Shown here in pieces: positions 50,327 through 59,347 of a stretch of DNA of 64,000 nucleotides. Numbering within the stretch: the stretch's first letter is position 1; every line of letters begins with the position of its first letter. This stretch comes from Paenibacillus phocaeensis (GTDB taxonomy: Bacteria > Bacillota > Bacilli > Paenibacillales > Paenibacillaceae): positions 31,512 to 95,511 of the forward strand of contig NZ_FCOQ01000013.1 in assembly GCF_900021165.1 (NCBI RefSeq), read 5' to 3'. The notes beneath the pieces are model-generated. The model was not told where the DNA came from. It was given only the letters and a program-made list of their open reading frames with translations, and searched no databases. The position numbers were made by a program, and so were the translations under genes.

Positions 50327-50390
50327 TTGACAGCTTTCGACAACCAAGGCAATAATAAAAATCATAATTTAAATGTCATATTACATGACA
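50327..50390 (+). promoter_or_regulatory. promoter and GlnR/TnrA-type box of the allophanate operon
   Basis: TTGACA (50327-50332), 18-bp spacer and AATAAT (50351-50356), then a second perfect TGTNA-N7-TNACA box, TGTCATATTACATGACA (50374-50390), just downstream of the start point. Between 50134 and 50326 and between 50391 and 50523 I see AT-rich sequence but no gene. Confidence 0.6.
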
Positions 50391-50523
50391 CAAAATTCCG
50401 ATAAAACGCAAAATAATCAATTACATTACATTATATGTAATTATATTTTCACAACTCTAGTTTGAGGAAGGCCTTCAACTGGAAATGCGGCTTGCGAATA
50501 TCGAGAGAGAGAGGGGTTTACAC

Positions 50524-52269
50524 ATGGAGAAGCTGACTATCGCAACCTTAAAAGCCATGTATCGAAATAACAAAACGACGCCGCAAGCACTGATCGAGAC
50601 CATTATCGAACGGGCGGAACGGGACCGGCCGATGAACATCTGGATCGTCCCCCCGTCGCTGTCGTTCATCCAGCCGTATTTGGACGGCCTTGCCGGAAAA
50701 GACCCGGAGCGTTATCCGTTATGGGGTATCCCCTTTGCCATCAAGGACAATATCGATCTGGAGGGCTTGCCCACCACGGCAGGTTGCCCGGCTTACGCTT
50801 ATACGCCGACCCAAAGCGCGGAAGTGGTCACCCGGCTGATCGAAGCCGGCGCCATTCCGGTCGGCAAGACGAACCTGGACCAGTTCGCCACCGGGCTGGT
50901 CGGCACCCGCAGCCCTTACGGCGAGACGCATAACGCGCTGATTCCCGAGCTCGTCAGCGGCGGCTCGAGCAGCGGCTCGGCAGTCGCCGTCGCCAGAGGG
51001 CAGGCCGTATTCGCCCTCGGCACCGACACGGCCGGATCGGGACGCGTGCCGGCTGCGCTGAACGACCTGATCGGCTACAAATCGGCGATCGGCGATTGGC
51101 CGGTCGACGGCGTTGTCCCCGCTTGCGCCAGCCTCGACTGCGTGACGGTGTTCACCTCCACGCTGGAGGACGCTTACCTGGTCGACGCCGTCGCCCGGAC
51201 CGAAAGGGACACCGCGCCCGGCGCGCGCGCTTATCGGTCCGTCGCCTCCGACAGGCCGCGCAAGCTGCTTCTGCCGAAAGGCCCCCTGCACTTCTACGGG
51301 GACTACCGGGATGCGTACCAAACCGCTTGGGATAAAGCCGTCAAGCGGCTGGAGCAATGCGGCATTCCCATCGAATATATCGATGGCGAAATTTTCGGCA
51401 AAGTGTCCAGCATCCTGTATGACGGACCCTGGATCGCCGAGCGTTGGGCCGATCTGGGCGAGTTCGTCGAGTCGCATCCCGGCGAGATCTTCCCGGTGAC
51501 AGAGCGGGTCCTGCGTTCCTCGAAGGATCTTGGCTACGATGCCGCCTCGGTCTTTACGGCGCTGCATCAACTCCGGGATTACAAAGCGCAAACCGATGTC
51601 CTGCTGCGGGATGCCGTCCTCGTCATGCCGACCTGCGGCGGCACATACGCCCGGACCCAGGTCGCCGCCGACCCGGTGGCAACGAACAGCGACATGGGCC
51701 GCTACACGAACCACTGCAACCTGCTGGACCTTAGCGCGATCGCCGTACCGTCCGATTACGCGGGGGAACGGCTGCCGTTCGGCATCACGATGTTTACTCT
51801 GCGCGGCCAGGACCGCCAGCTGCGAGGAGCCGCCGCCGAGTTCCTGAATACCGAAGCGATCGAACTTGCCGTCTGCGGCCTGCATATGCGCGGCTTCCCG
51901 CTGGAGAAGCAACTGCTGGACTGCGGCGCTTCCTTCCTCCGGCCGGACCGAACCGCCCCTTGCTACCGCCTTCTGCGGCTGGGCACGCAACCGCCAAAGC
52001 CCGGTCTGATCCGCTCCGAGCCCGGAAGTTCGATCGACCTGGAGATATGGCGGATTCCCCTGCACCGACTGGGCGACTTGATCCGGCAGGTTCCTGCCCC
52101 GCTGGGGCTTGGAAAGATCCGACTGCAGAACGGCGGCGAAGTGACCGGCTTTATCTGCGAGCCCTATGCCGAGCTGGGCGGAGAAGACATCACCCGTTTC
52201 GGCGGTTGGGCCGCTGCGGAGCGGAGCTGGGAGCAGAGCCGACAGAACAGCAATCCCGTAACGGGTTAA
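50524..52269 (+). CDS. atzF: allophanate hydrolase
   Basis: 581 residues from the ATG at 50524 (AGAGGGG upstream); the open frame extends 13 codons further but without support. Amidase-signature domain with the Ser-cisSer-Lys triad Lys74 (PFAIKDN), Ser148 (GGSSSGSA) and Ser172 (TAGSGR), spaced as in AtzF. The C-terminal domain of about 120 residues (EAIELAVCGLHMRGFPLEKQL...) is the AtzF extension that processes the carbamate intermediate. It converts allophanate to ammonia and CO2. Here it stands without urea carboxylase. First gene of the rightward operon. Confidence 0.88.
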   Translation: MEKLTIATLKAMYRNNKTTPQALIETIIERAERDRPMNIWIVPPSLSFIQPYLDGLAGKDPERYPLWGIPFAIKDNIDLEGLPTTAGCPAYAYTPTQSAEVVTRLIEAGAIPVGKTNLDQFATGLVGTRSPYGETHNALIPELVSGGSSSGSAVAVARGQAVFALGTDTAGSGRVPAALNDLIGYKSAIGDWPVDGVVPACASLDCVTVFTSTLEDAYLVDAVARTERDTAPGARAYRSVASDRPRKLLLPKGPLHFYGDYRDAYQTAWDKAVKRLEQCGIPIEYIDGEIFGKVSSILYDGPWIAERWADLGEFVESHPGEIFPVTERVLRSSKDLGYDAASVFTALHQLRDYKAQTDVLLRDAVLVMPTCGGTYARTQVAADPVATNSDMGRYTNHCNLLDLSAIAVPSDYAGERLPFGITMFTLRGQDRQLRGAAAEFLNTEAIELAVCGLHMRGFPLEKQLLDCGASFLRPDRTAPCYRLLRLGTQPPKPGLIRSEPGSSIDLEIWRIPLHRLGDLIRQVPAPLGLGKIRLQNGGEVTGFICEPYAELGGEDITRFGGWAAAERSWEQSRQNSNPVTG

Positions 52270-52287
52270 CGAAGGGGGGCGACAAGC

Positions 52288-53922
52288 ATGGAGAACACTG
52301 GGAATTCCGCGGATCGAAGCGCGTTTGCGTTTACCTGCAAAGATTTGTTTCAGATGAACTCCCTTTCGGGTTTGAAGCTGCTCGCAGGTGAACGCGGAAT
52401 GGAAGGCATCATCAACCGGGTCAATATCATGGAGGTGCCCGATATCGAGAACTGGGCCCAAGCCAACGAGTTCCTGGTGACGACCGGCTACTCGCACCAC
52501 CACAATATGGACGCCTTCCTGGAGATCATCCCGAAGCTGGCCGAACGAGGGGTAGCCGCGCTCGGCATCAAGCCCAAACGCTTCATCGCGGAAGTGCCCC
52601 GGCAAGTCATCGATTGCGCGGAGGCTCAGGGGTTGCCTTTGTTCGAGCTGCCGGAGTCAACGATCTTCTCCAACGTCGTACGCGAGGTCATGGAGAAGGT
52701 TATCGCGCTGGAGACGAGAACCGTGCTGATGCTGCAACACCGGTTGGAGCAGGTCTCGGAGCTGATGCTCCACGGCCGCGAAATGCCGCAAATTCTCGAA
52801 ACGATCGAAGACATGACCGGCAATCCGCTGTGTATTCTTGACGCGTTCCGCCGCTTGATCGCCTCGCCCCGGCATGAAGCTTATTTCGCCCCGTTCCCCG
52901 GGCGGCTGGAAGGCTTCGATTCCCGTTCGTCTCCAAGGCACAGCGTAATCACGGTCGCCGATGACACTGTTCCCGAAGGCACCGTCCGTCTGCACGTCTT
53001 CAACCTCTGGGAAACGGAACGCGATCCGATCCTCGTCCTGCTCGCCGAGAAATACGAGCCCTGCTCCGATCTGGTTCTATCGACCGTCTCCCGCATGCTG
53101 CCGCTGCTCAATATCCGGCTCAGCGGCGAAAATACGTACAAACTGGTCAAAGCCAAATACTTCGACGGCTTTCTGAAGGATTGGCTGACGGGCGTGATCC
53201 CCAGCACGGAAGACCTGGATATCAAGGGCCGGCTGTACGGCTACGACGAGCTCTCGACCCAAAGTTACCGTGCGGCCATCGTTAAATTTCATACCGGCTC
53301 GCCGCCGGCCCCGGACGGGGCACTGATCGCGGAACTCAACCGCGCAACCGCGAATTGCGGGCTGTTCACAAGCATCGGCGGCAAAATCGTCGCCCTCTTG
53401 CCGCAGTCCCCGAGCCGCGAACCGGCGCTCTTGCCGGAATCCGTCGAGCGGGTCCGCGACCGAATCGAAGAAGTTCTCGGCACCGGCGCTTTCTCCCTAT
53501 GCATCGGTGAAGCCTGCGAACCGCTGGCCGTGCATCAAGCTTATCTCGATGCCGAGAACCTCTACATCGCTTCCAGCGCCAGTAATGCAACCGCCAGGCT
53601 TGTCACCTGGGAGCAGCTTGGCATTTACGCCATTTTAAGCCTACTGCCGAAGCACGCCAATATCGATAAATTCATGAACCGGTACATGAAGCCCATGCTG
53701 GAATACGACCAAGCGCATCAGTCCAGCCTTGTCGAGACGCTGAAGTTATATTTTCGAATGGGCTGCAACATCAAGTTGACCGCCGGGGCTATGTTTACCC
53801 ACTACAACACCGTCGTGTACCGTCTCGATAAAATCAAATCCCTGCTCGGCATCTCGTTCGACGACCCGGAAGCGCGCCTGCAACTGCAGATCGTCTTGAA
53901 GATTCACGAGATGGGGGAATAG
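52288..53922 (+). CDS. PucR family transcriptional regulator
   Basis: 544 residues. N-terminal PucR domain (LFQMNSLSGLKLLAGERGMEGIINRVNIMEVPDIENWAQANEFLVTTG), a central GAF/GGDEF-like region and a C-terminal PucR-type helix-turn-helix (LVETLKLYFRMGCNIKLTAGAMFTHYNTVVYRLDKIKSLLGISF). Members control purine, allantoin and other nitrogen catabolic genes. It lies 18 bp after the allophanate hydrolase gene and is likely the local activator. Confidence 0.87.
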   Translation: MENTGNSADRSAFAFTCKDLFQMNSLSGLKLLAGERGMEGIINRVNIMEVPDIENWAQANEFLVTTGYSHHHNMDAFLEIIPKLAERGVAALGIKPKRFIAEVPRQVIDCAEAQGLPLFELPESTIFSNVVREVMEKVIALETRTVLMLQHRLEQVSELMLHGREMPQILETIEDMTGNPLCILDAFRRLIASPRHEAYFAPFPGRLEGFDSRSSPRHSVITVADDTVPEGTVRLHVFNLWETERDPILVLLAEKYEPCSDLVLSTVSRMLPLLNIRLSGENTYKLVKAKYFDGFLKDWLTGVIPSTEDLDIKGRLYGYDELSTQSYRAAIVKFHTGSPPAPDGALIAELNRATANCGLFTSIGGKIVALLPQSPSREPALLPESVERVRDRIEEVLGTGAFSLCIGEACEPLAVHQAYLDAENLYIASSASNATARLVTWEQLGIYAILSLLPKHANIDKFMNRYMKPMLEYDQAHQSSLVETLKLYFRMGCNIKLTAGAMFTHYNTVVYRLDKIKSLLGISFDDPEARLQLQIVLKIHEMGE

Positions 53923-53951
53923 CGCGGACTACCGCAAAAGGGGGAATCCAA

Positions 53952-54752
53952 ATGAAACCACGAAGCCAGCGCCTGTTTCGCATCCGTCGGGACATCAACC
54001 CGAGGTTGTTCAATACCATCATGCTTGTCACGTTCTTACTGCTGATCGCGCTGTGGTACGTGGGCAGCAATTTCTCAGGCATCAATCCGATCTTTCTTCC
54101 GACGCCGCAAGCGACTTTCTCTTACTTGTTCAAAGCCCTCCAGAACGGCAGTCTCTGGCAGGACATCGGCATCAGCTGCTACCGCGTCTTGATGGGGTTC
54201 TTCATCTCCGTCATCATCGGCATTCCGTTGGGCTTGCTCTCCGGGACGTACAAAGTGGTTAACGCAGTAATGAAGCCGTTAATCGAGTTTTTCCGCTACC
54301 TGCCGGTATCGGCCCTGATCCCGCTGATCATGGTGTGGACCGGGGTTGGCGAGACGGCCAAAATCACCATCATCGTCGTCGGCGCCGTATTTTCGATGAC
54401 GGCCATGATCGCAGACATCGTCAAAGGCATCCAGATTGACCTGATCAACACCGCGTATACACTGGGCGCTTCGCAAGGGCAAGTGATCAAGAACGTCATT
54501 ATTCCCGCGATCATGCCAAACGTGATGGACACCATGCGCATGGTCATGGGCTGGGCCTGGACGTATCTGATCATGGCGGAAATGCTCGCCTCCAGCTCCG
54601 GCCTCGGCTACAGCATTATGATCGCGGAGCGTTTTATGAAAACCTACATTATTTTCGGCGGCATCTTCGTAATCGGCCTGCTCGGGCTGCTGTTCGACCG
54701 GATCTTCGCCTTCATCAACAAACGCCTGTTTCATTGGGCCGAGGATGTCTAA
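53952..54752 (+). CDS. ABC transporter permease (NitT/TauT family)
   Basis: 266 residues, six membrane segments, with the EAA loop LINTAYTLGASQGQVIKNVIIPAIMPNVMDTMRMVMGWAW. The SsuC/TauC-like permease would work with the ATPase and lipoprotein encoded next. Preceded by AAAGGGGGAA. Confidence 0.88.
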   Translation: MKPRSQRLFRIRRDINPRLFNTIMLVTFLLLIALWYVGSNFSGINPIFLPTPQATFSYLFKALQNGSLWQDIGISCYRVLMGFFISVIIGIPLGLLSGTYKVVNAVMKPLIEFFRYLPVSALIPLIMVWTGVGETAKITIIVVGAVFSMTAMIADIVKGIQIDLINTAYTLGASQGQVIKNVIIPAIMPNVMDTMRMVMGWAWTYLIMAEMLASSSGLGYSIMIAERFMKTYIIFGGIFVIGLLGLLFDRIFAFINKRLFHWAEDV

Positions 54753-54810
54753 GACATCATTTCATCAGGGAAAGACAACTTCCTGAAATCAAATAAAGGG
54801 GGAATCCTCC

Positions 54811-55614
54811 ATGCAGCAACAAGCGACCCGTCCAAAGATCTCCTGCAAAAACCTGAACAAAATCTACCGCTCCAAAAGATCGGAAACGTTCGCGCTGAAA
54901 GACATCAACATGGACATCGCGGATAACGAATTCATCTGCGTGGTCGGCCCGTCCGGCTGCGGCAAATCCACCCTGCTGCGCATTTTTGCCGGGCTCGACG
55001 AAGCCACCTCCGGCGACGTGATGCTCGATGAACGCGTCATGACGGGGCCGGGCGCCGATCGCGGCATGGTGTTCCAGGCGTACACGCTGTTCCCCTGGTT
55101 AACGGTCGAGAACAACATCCGGTTCGGCCTTAAGCTGAAAAAGCTGGCGAAACCCGAAGCCGACGACATCGTCGAGAAATACCTGAACCTCGTCGGCCTG
55201 ACCGACTTCCGGAACCGGCTGCCGAAGGAGCTGTCCGGCGGCATGAAGCAGCGCGTCGCCATCGCCCGGGCGTTGGCCAACAACCCCGAGGTGCTCCTGA
55301 TGGACGAGCCGTTCGGCGCGCTTGATCCGGATACGAAGGGAAATATGCAGCTGCAGCTGCGCGAGCTGTGGGAGAAGGAGAAGCATACCGTCATTTTCAT
55401 CACGCACGATATCGAGGAAGCGGTGTTTCTGTCCCAGCGGGTGTACGTCATGAGTTCCCGTCCGGGGCGGATCGTCGCCGATATTCCCGTCGATCTGCCG
55501 GCCCGGCGCGACCTGGAGCTGAAGGATACCCCGGAGTTCATCCAAATCCGCAAAAAGATCCACAGCCTGCTGCACTCCGGCGATTTCGGGATGGACCCTT
55601 ATGCGGCCACCTGA
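54811..55614 (+). CDS. ABC transporter ATPase (NitT/TauT family)
   Basis: 267 residues. Walker A GPSGCGKS, Q-loop MVFQAYTLFPW, signature LSGGMKQR, Walker B EVLLMDEPFGALD and H-loop FITHDIEEA. It energises uptake by the neighbouring permease. The last 14 nt overlap the MATE gene. Confidence 0.9.
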   Translation: MQQQATRPKISCKNLNKIYRSKRSETFALKDINMDIADNEFICVVGPSGCGKSTLLRIFAGLDEATSGDVMLDERVMTGPGADRGMVFQAYTLFPWLTVENNIRFGLKLKKLAKPEADDIVEKYLNLVGLTDFRNRLPKELSGGMKQRVAIARALANNPEVLLMDEPFGALDPDTKGNMQLQLRELWEKEKHTVIFITHDIEEAVFLSQRVYVMSSRPGRIVADIPVDLPARRDLELKDTPEFIQIRKKIHSLLHSGDFGMDPYAAT

Positions 55615-56974
55615 ACTGGTAACGACGTTCCGCCAGGATGCGCCGTTCCTGAAGAGCTTCCTGTTCCTGTCGCTGCCGATCGCCCTGCAGAGCATGATCA
55701 CCAGCATTACGAACACGCTGAGTTCGCTGATGGTCGGCCAGCTCGGCGACCTGCAGGTGTCCGCCACCAGCCTGGCCGGCCAGGTCTTCTTCATCCTGAA
55801 CCTGGTCATCGTCGGCATCGTCAGCGGCTCGACCATTTTCGTCTCGCAGTATTACGGCAAAGGCGACCGGCAGCATCTCAACGTCGCTTCCGCACTGGCC
55901 TTCGCGCTCATCCTGGCCGTCAGCTTCCTGTTTACGGCCATCGGGCTGTGGTTTCCCGAGCAGGTGCTGCGCGTGTTCTCGAACGAAAACGAGGTGGTCG
56001 CGCCGGCCGCCCGCTATCTGCAGGTCGTCTGCCTCAGCTACGCGCCGACCGGCTTGTCCCTGGCCTGCACGATGATCTTCCGCAACATCGGCCGGCCCGG
56101 CTTCCCGCTGCGCGTGACCGTCCTGACCATCCTTGTCGATGTGGTGCTCAGCTATGGCTTGATTTTCGGCCATTTCGGCTTCCCGGCGCTGGGCATGCAG
56201 GGAGCGGCTTGGGCGATCGTCGCCGCTCGCCTCGTCGAGATGGGGATCATGGCCGCCGTGCTCTACGGCAAGTTCCGCGACTTTGCGCCGAAGCCCGGCC
56301 ATCTGCTGGCGGCCCGGAAGGGATTCCTGAGCCTCTTCTTCAGAACCTCCTTCCCCGTCATCGTCAATGAGACGGTATGGAGCATCGGGTATGCCCTGTA
56401 TAACGTCGTCTTTTACCATATGGGCTATGCGGTTGGGGCCGCCGTTGGCATCGCCAAAGTTCTGGAGCAACTGCTGATCGCATTCTTCATCGGCACCGGG
56501 CAAGCGGCCGCGATCATCCTCGGGCAAACGATCGGCGAAGGCCGGCCGGAGAAAGCGCCGTATTACGCAAAGCGCATGGAGGCTTACACGGCTTTGTTCG
56601 GCATCATGACCGGACTGCTGCTGGTCGCGGGCGCGCCGCTGATCCTCCGGCTGTACCAGGGCGTATCCGGGGAGGTGCGCGATACGGTGATCCTCATCCT
56701 GATTTACCTGGCCGTCATCATGCCGATCAAAGGCATGAACTTCGTCCACATCATGGGCACGCTGCGTGCGGGCGGCGATACGAAAATGTGCTTGATCATC
56801 GACAACGTCACCCTATGGTGCGTATCGCTGCCGCTGACATTCTTGACCGGGTATGCGCTGGGGTTCGGCATAGAGGTCGTTTACCTGTTCGTCATTCTGG
56901 ATGATATCTGCAAATATGTGCTGGTCCGGCTTCGGATCCGGAGCGATAAATGGATTCGCAATCTGGTGAGCTAA
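55601..56974 (+). CDS. MATE family efflux transporter
   Basis: 457 residues, twelve hydrophobic segments. MATE features: SLPIALQSMITSITNTLSSLMVGQLGDLQVSATSLAGQVFF at the N-terminus, and a matching second half (PVIVNETVWSIGYALYNVVFYHMG). It starts inside the ATPase gene. MATE exporters are among the families controlled by guanidine riboswitches elsewhere, so it may remove guanidine-like or other cationic compounds. In this operon import and export genes are joined. Confidence 0.88.
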   Translation: MRPPELVTTFRQDAPFLKSFLFLSLPIALQSMITSITNTLSSLMVGQLGDLQVSATSLAGQVFFILNLVIVGIVSGSTIFVSQYYGKGDRQHLNVASALAFALILAVSFLFTAIGLWFPEQVLRVFSNENEVVAPAARYLQVVCLSYAPTGLSLACTMIFRNIGRPGFPLRVTVLTILVDVVLSYGLIFGHFGFPALGMQGAAWAIVAARLVEMGIMAAVLYGKFRDFAPKPGHLLAARKGFLSLFFRTSFPVIVNETVWSIGYALYNVVFYHMGYAVGAAVGIAKVLEQLLIAFFIGTGQAAAIILGQTIGEGRPEKAPYYAKRMEAYTALFGIMTGLLLVAGAPLILRLYQGVSGEVRDTVILILIYLAVIMPIKGMNFVHIMGTLRAGGDTKMCLIIDNVTLWCVSLPLTFLTGYALGFGIEVVYLFVILDDICKYVLVRLRIRSDKWIRNLVS

Positions 56975-57026
56975 CTTGCCGGATTCTAATCAAATATAAC
57001 AATAGATGTATTGGAGGCGGAGAATC

Positions 57027-58106
57027 ATGAGGAGACAAATGAAACAGGGGTTAGTGAAAAAGGGAGCAACGCTGCTGCTATTGGCCGCCATGATGTCCGG
57101 CCTTCTCGCCTGCGGAAACAATGCCGCAAACGGCAATGGAGCCGGAGGCAACGCCGCGGCAACCGCAGCCGGGAACGGATCGTCTTCGGAGACGTCGGCA
57201 CCCGTCACGGTGAAGACGGCCTATGCGCCGTTCATTGGAGGCATCGGGGTTTATGCGCTGGCCGACAAGGAATTCGACCTGGCTCACGGCGTGGATCTGC
57301 AAATCGGCGCTTTCGGCGCCACATCGCCACTGATGAGCATCATGACCGGCGACGTAGATATCGCCTTCACAACGCTGCAATCTTATCTGATTTCTATTAA
57401 TGCCTTGATTGAAGAAGGGTCCGACCTGTCCACCTTGCCGAAAATCGTCTATCTGCACAACGCTTCAACCGGTGCGGACGGCATCGTAGCCGACAAGAGC
57501 ATCCAAAGGGTCTCTGACCTGAAAGGGAAATCGGTCACCGCCCAATTCGGCGAAGTCACCCACTACATGCTGGCCAAAGCATTGGCCACGGCTGGGTTGA
57601 CCGTGGATGACGTCAACCTCGTCGACATGGGCCCCGGCAAAGGGGGCGCCGCGTTCGTCGCCGGCAGCGTTGACGCCGCCACGACGTTCGAGCCTTACCT
57701 CTCGCAAGGGGTGAGCTCCCGGGGCGGCAACGTCATCATCTCCACCGCCAACCTGGAGAATACGATCCTCGACGTGATCGTCGTCTCCGCCAAGAACGCC
57801 GAGGAGAAACCGGCATGGCTGCAGAACACGCTGAAAGCCGTGGAGGACGCCACGCAATACGTCAACACGGATCTGGACGATGCCGCAGCGCTCACCGCCG
57901 ACGATCTGCAAGTCAGCGCTGAGGAAGTGAAGCAGATGTTCCCGACCGTCCACCTGTACACGCTGGCCGACAACCACAAAGGCATGGATGAGGGCGGCTG
58001 GTTGTACGACACGATGAAGGACGTTGTTTATTTCTACAATACGATCGGCGTCATCAAAAATACGTTTGATGTGAAGCAACTGGTATCCACCGACTTCCTC
58101 TGGTAA
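57027..58106 (+). CDS. ABC transporter substrate-binding lipoprotein (NitT/TauT family)
   Basis: 359 residues from the ATG at 57027 (GGAGG upstream). Lipoprotein signal KKGATLLLLAAMMSGLLAC, then an Asn/Gly/Ala-rich linker and an SsuA/THI5-like domain (APVTVKTAYAPFIGGIGVYALADKEFDLAHGVDLQIGAFG, SLMSIMTGDVDIAFTTLQSYL, GAAFVAGSVDAATTFEPYLSQG). It would bind a small nitrogen compound such as guanidine, biuret or an amidated derivative. It belongs with the permease and ATPase, although the MATE gene lies between. Confidence 0.87.
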   Translation: MRRQMKQGLVKKGATLLLLAAMMSGLLACGNNAANGNGAGGNAAATAAGNGSSSETSAPVTVKTAYAPFIGGIGVYALADKEFDLAHGVDLQIGAFGATSPLMSIMTGDVDIAFTTLQSYLISINALIEEGSDLSTLPKIVYLHNASTGADGIVADKSIQRVSDLKGKSVTAQFGEVTHYMLAKALATAGLTVDDVNLVDMGPGKGGAAFVAGSVDAATTFEPYLSQGVSSRGGNVIISTANLENTILDVIVVSAKNAEEKPAWLQNTLKAVEDATQYVNTDLDDAAALTADDLQVSAEEVKQMFPTVHLYTLADNHKGMDEGGWLYDTMKDVVYFYNTIGVIKNTFDVKQLVSTDFLW

Positions 58107-58122
58107 CCCGAAACACTTGGCC

Positions 58123-58138
58123 GGGGCGTCAGCGCCCC
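58123..58138 (+). other. operon-internal GC hairpin
   Basis: GGGGCG-TCAG-CGCCCC directly after the binding-protein stop and before the hydrolases. No T-run follows. Such hairpins often protect the abundant binding-protein transcript. Confidence 0.6.
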
Positions 58139-58173
58139 GCCACCCCATTTTATAAGTATTAGGAGGCGACCTT

Positions 58174-58746
58174 ATGATTACGATTCCCGAGCACAGCGTG
58201 TATATCCTGATCGACGTGCAGAACTCCGACCCGGCCAAACATCCGCGCGGCATCCCGGAGAGAAGATTGCAGTATTTGAAAAATGTGGAGCGCGTAACCG
58301 AGTATTTTCGCGCACGCGGCGATGTGCCGATCATCCATATCCGCGAAATCCACCGCAAGGATCTGGTCGATTTCGGCCGTGAACTGGACGGTGCGGAGAG
58401 CATTCACTGCGTCGAGGGGAATCCCGAAGCGACGTATTACGAGCCGACCGCCCCGATCGAAGGAGAGTATACGGTGGACAAGCGGCGGTACAGCGCTTTT
58501 TTTGGCACCGATCTGGAGATTCTGCTGCGCGGGCTCAAGGCCGAGCATCTGTTCCTCGTCGGCGGCATGACCGATATTTGCGTGCATTACACGGCGGTCG
58601 ACGCGCATCAATACAACTACCACGTCCACGTGTTCAAGGAAGCTTGCGGAACGCCAAGCAGCGAAGAGGTCGCGCAAGCCGCGCTCGACAACATCGAGTA
58701 TTTTCAAACCGGCTCGGTGATTTCCGTTGAAGATCTGTTTCATTGA
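58174..58746 (+). CDS. isochorismatase-fold cysteine hydrolase, copy 1
   Basis: 190 residues with GGAGGCG before the ATG. Triad residues of the family: Asp14 (ILIDVQNS), Lys103 (VDKRRYSAFFGT) and Cys136 (GGMTDICVHYTAVDAHQYNYH). Related enzymes hydrolyse biuret, triuret, ureidoacrylate and other N-carbamoyl compounds. Beside allophanate hydrolase a biuret-hydrolase-like step (to allophanate) is plausible. A paralog follows directly. Confidence 0.82.
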   Translation: MITIPEHSVYILIDVQNSDPAKHPRGIPERRLQYLKNVERVTEYFRARGDVPIIHIREIHRKDLVDFGRELDGAESIHCVEGNPEATYYEPTAPIEGEYTVDKRRYSAFFGTDLEILLRGLKAEHLFLVGGMTDICVHYTAVDAHQYNYHVHVFKEACGTPSSEEVAQAALDNIEYFQTGSVISVEDLFH

Positions 58747-58777
58747 TGTATGGAAAAATAAAGGAGGAGACTGGATC

Positions 58778-59347
58778 ATGCCACAAATTCCCGAACATAG
58801 CGCACTGCTCGTCATCGACATTCAGAACGACACGGAGAGCGACGCCATTCCCGTCATGGAAGGCGGCACGTGCCTGCTGAACTCCCCGAAGGTTATCGGG
58901 CATTTCCGCAAACTGGGCCTGCCGGTCATTCAGATCCGCGAACTGCACCGCGCCGACCACAGCGACTTCGGCCGCGAATTGGACGGCGTGGAGAAGGTGC
59001 ACTGCCTGGAGGGGACACCCGCCGAGGAGTTCCATCCCTCCACCGCCCCGATCGAAGGCGAATATATCATTACGAAACGCCGGTACAGCGCGTTTTTTGC
59101 CACCGATCTCGACCTGTTGCTGCGCTGCCTCGGAGTCAAACGCCTGTACCTGATCGGCGGCATGACCGATATCTGCGTCCGCTTCACGGCGGTGGACGCC
59201 CATCAGCATGACTACCACTTCCATGTCGTGTCCGACGCGGTCGTGGGGACCAGCCGCCAGGCACACAACATGGCCCTGCTGAACATGGAGTACCTGCAAA
59301 CCGGCGCGAACATGACAACCGAAGAAGTGCTCGCGCTGACCCGGTGA
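58778..59347 (+). CDS. isochorismatase-fold cysteine hydrolase, copy 2
   Basis: 189 residues from the ATG at 58778 (GGAGGAG upstream); the open frame begins 17 codons earlier inside copy 1. Triad Asp14 (LVIDIQND), Lys100 (ITKRRYSAFFAT), Cys133 (GGMTDICVRFTAVDAHQHDYH). Many positions match copy 1, so the two arose by tandem duplication and may act on different substrates or as one hetero-oligomer. Confidence 0.82.
   Translation: MPQIPEHSALLVIDIQNDTESDAIPVMEGGTCLLNSPKVIGHFRKLGLPVIQIRELHRADHSDFGRELDGVEKVHCLEGTPAEEFHPSTAPIEGEYIITKRRYSAFFATDLDLLLRCLGVKRLYLIGGMTDICVRFTAVDAHQHDYHFHVVSDAVVGTSRQAHNMALLNMEYLQTGANMTTEEVLALTR

Noticed and set aside
50719..52605. 628-codon minus-strand open frame antisense to allophanate hydrolase.
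   Set aside because: It is a shadow in GC-rich coding DNA; the plus-strand protein has clear amidase motifs.
55538..56749. 403-codon minus-strand open frame opposite the MATE gene.
   Set aside because: Its sequence is low in hydrophobic residues and His/Asp/Gln-rich, as expected from antisense of a membrane protein; no start signal.
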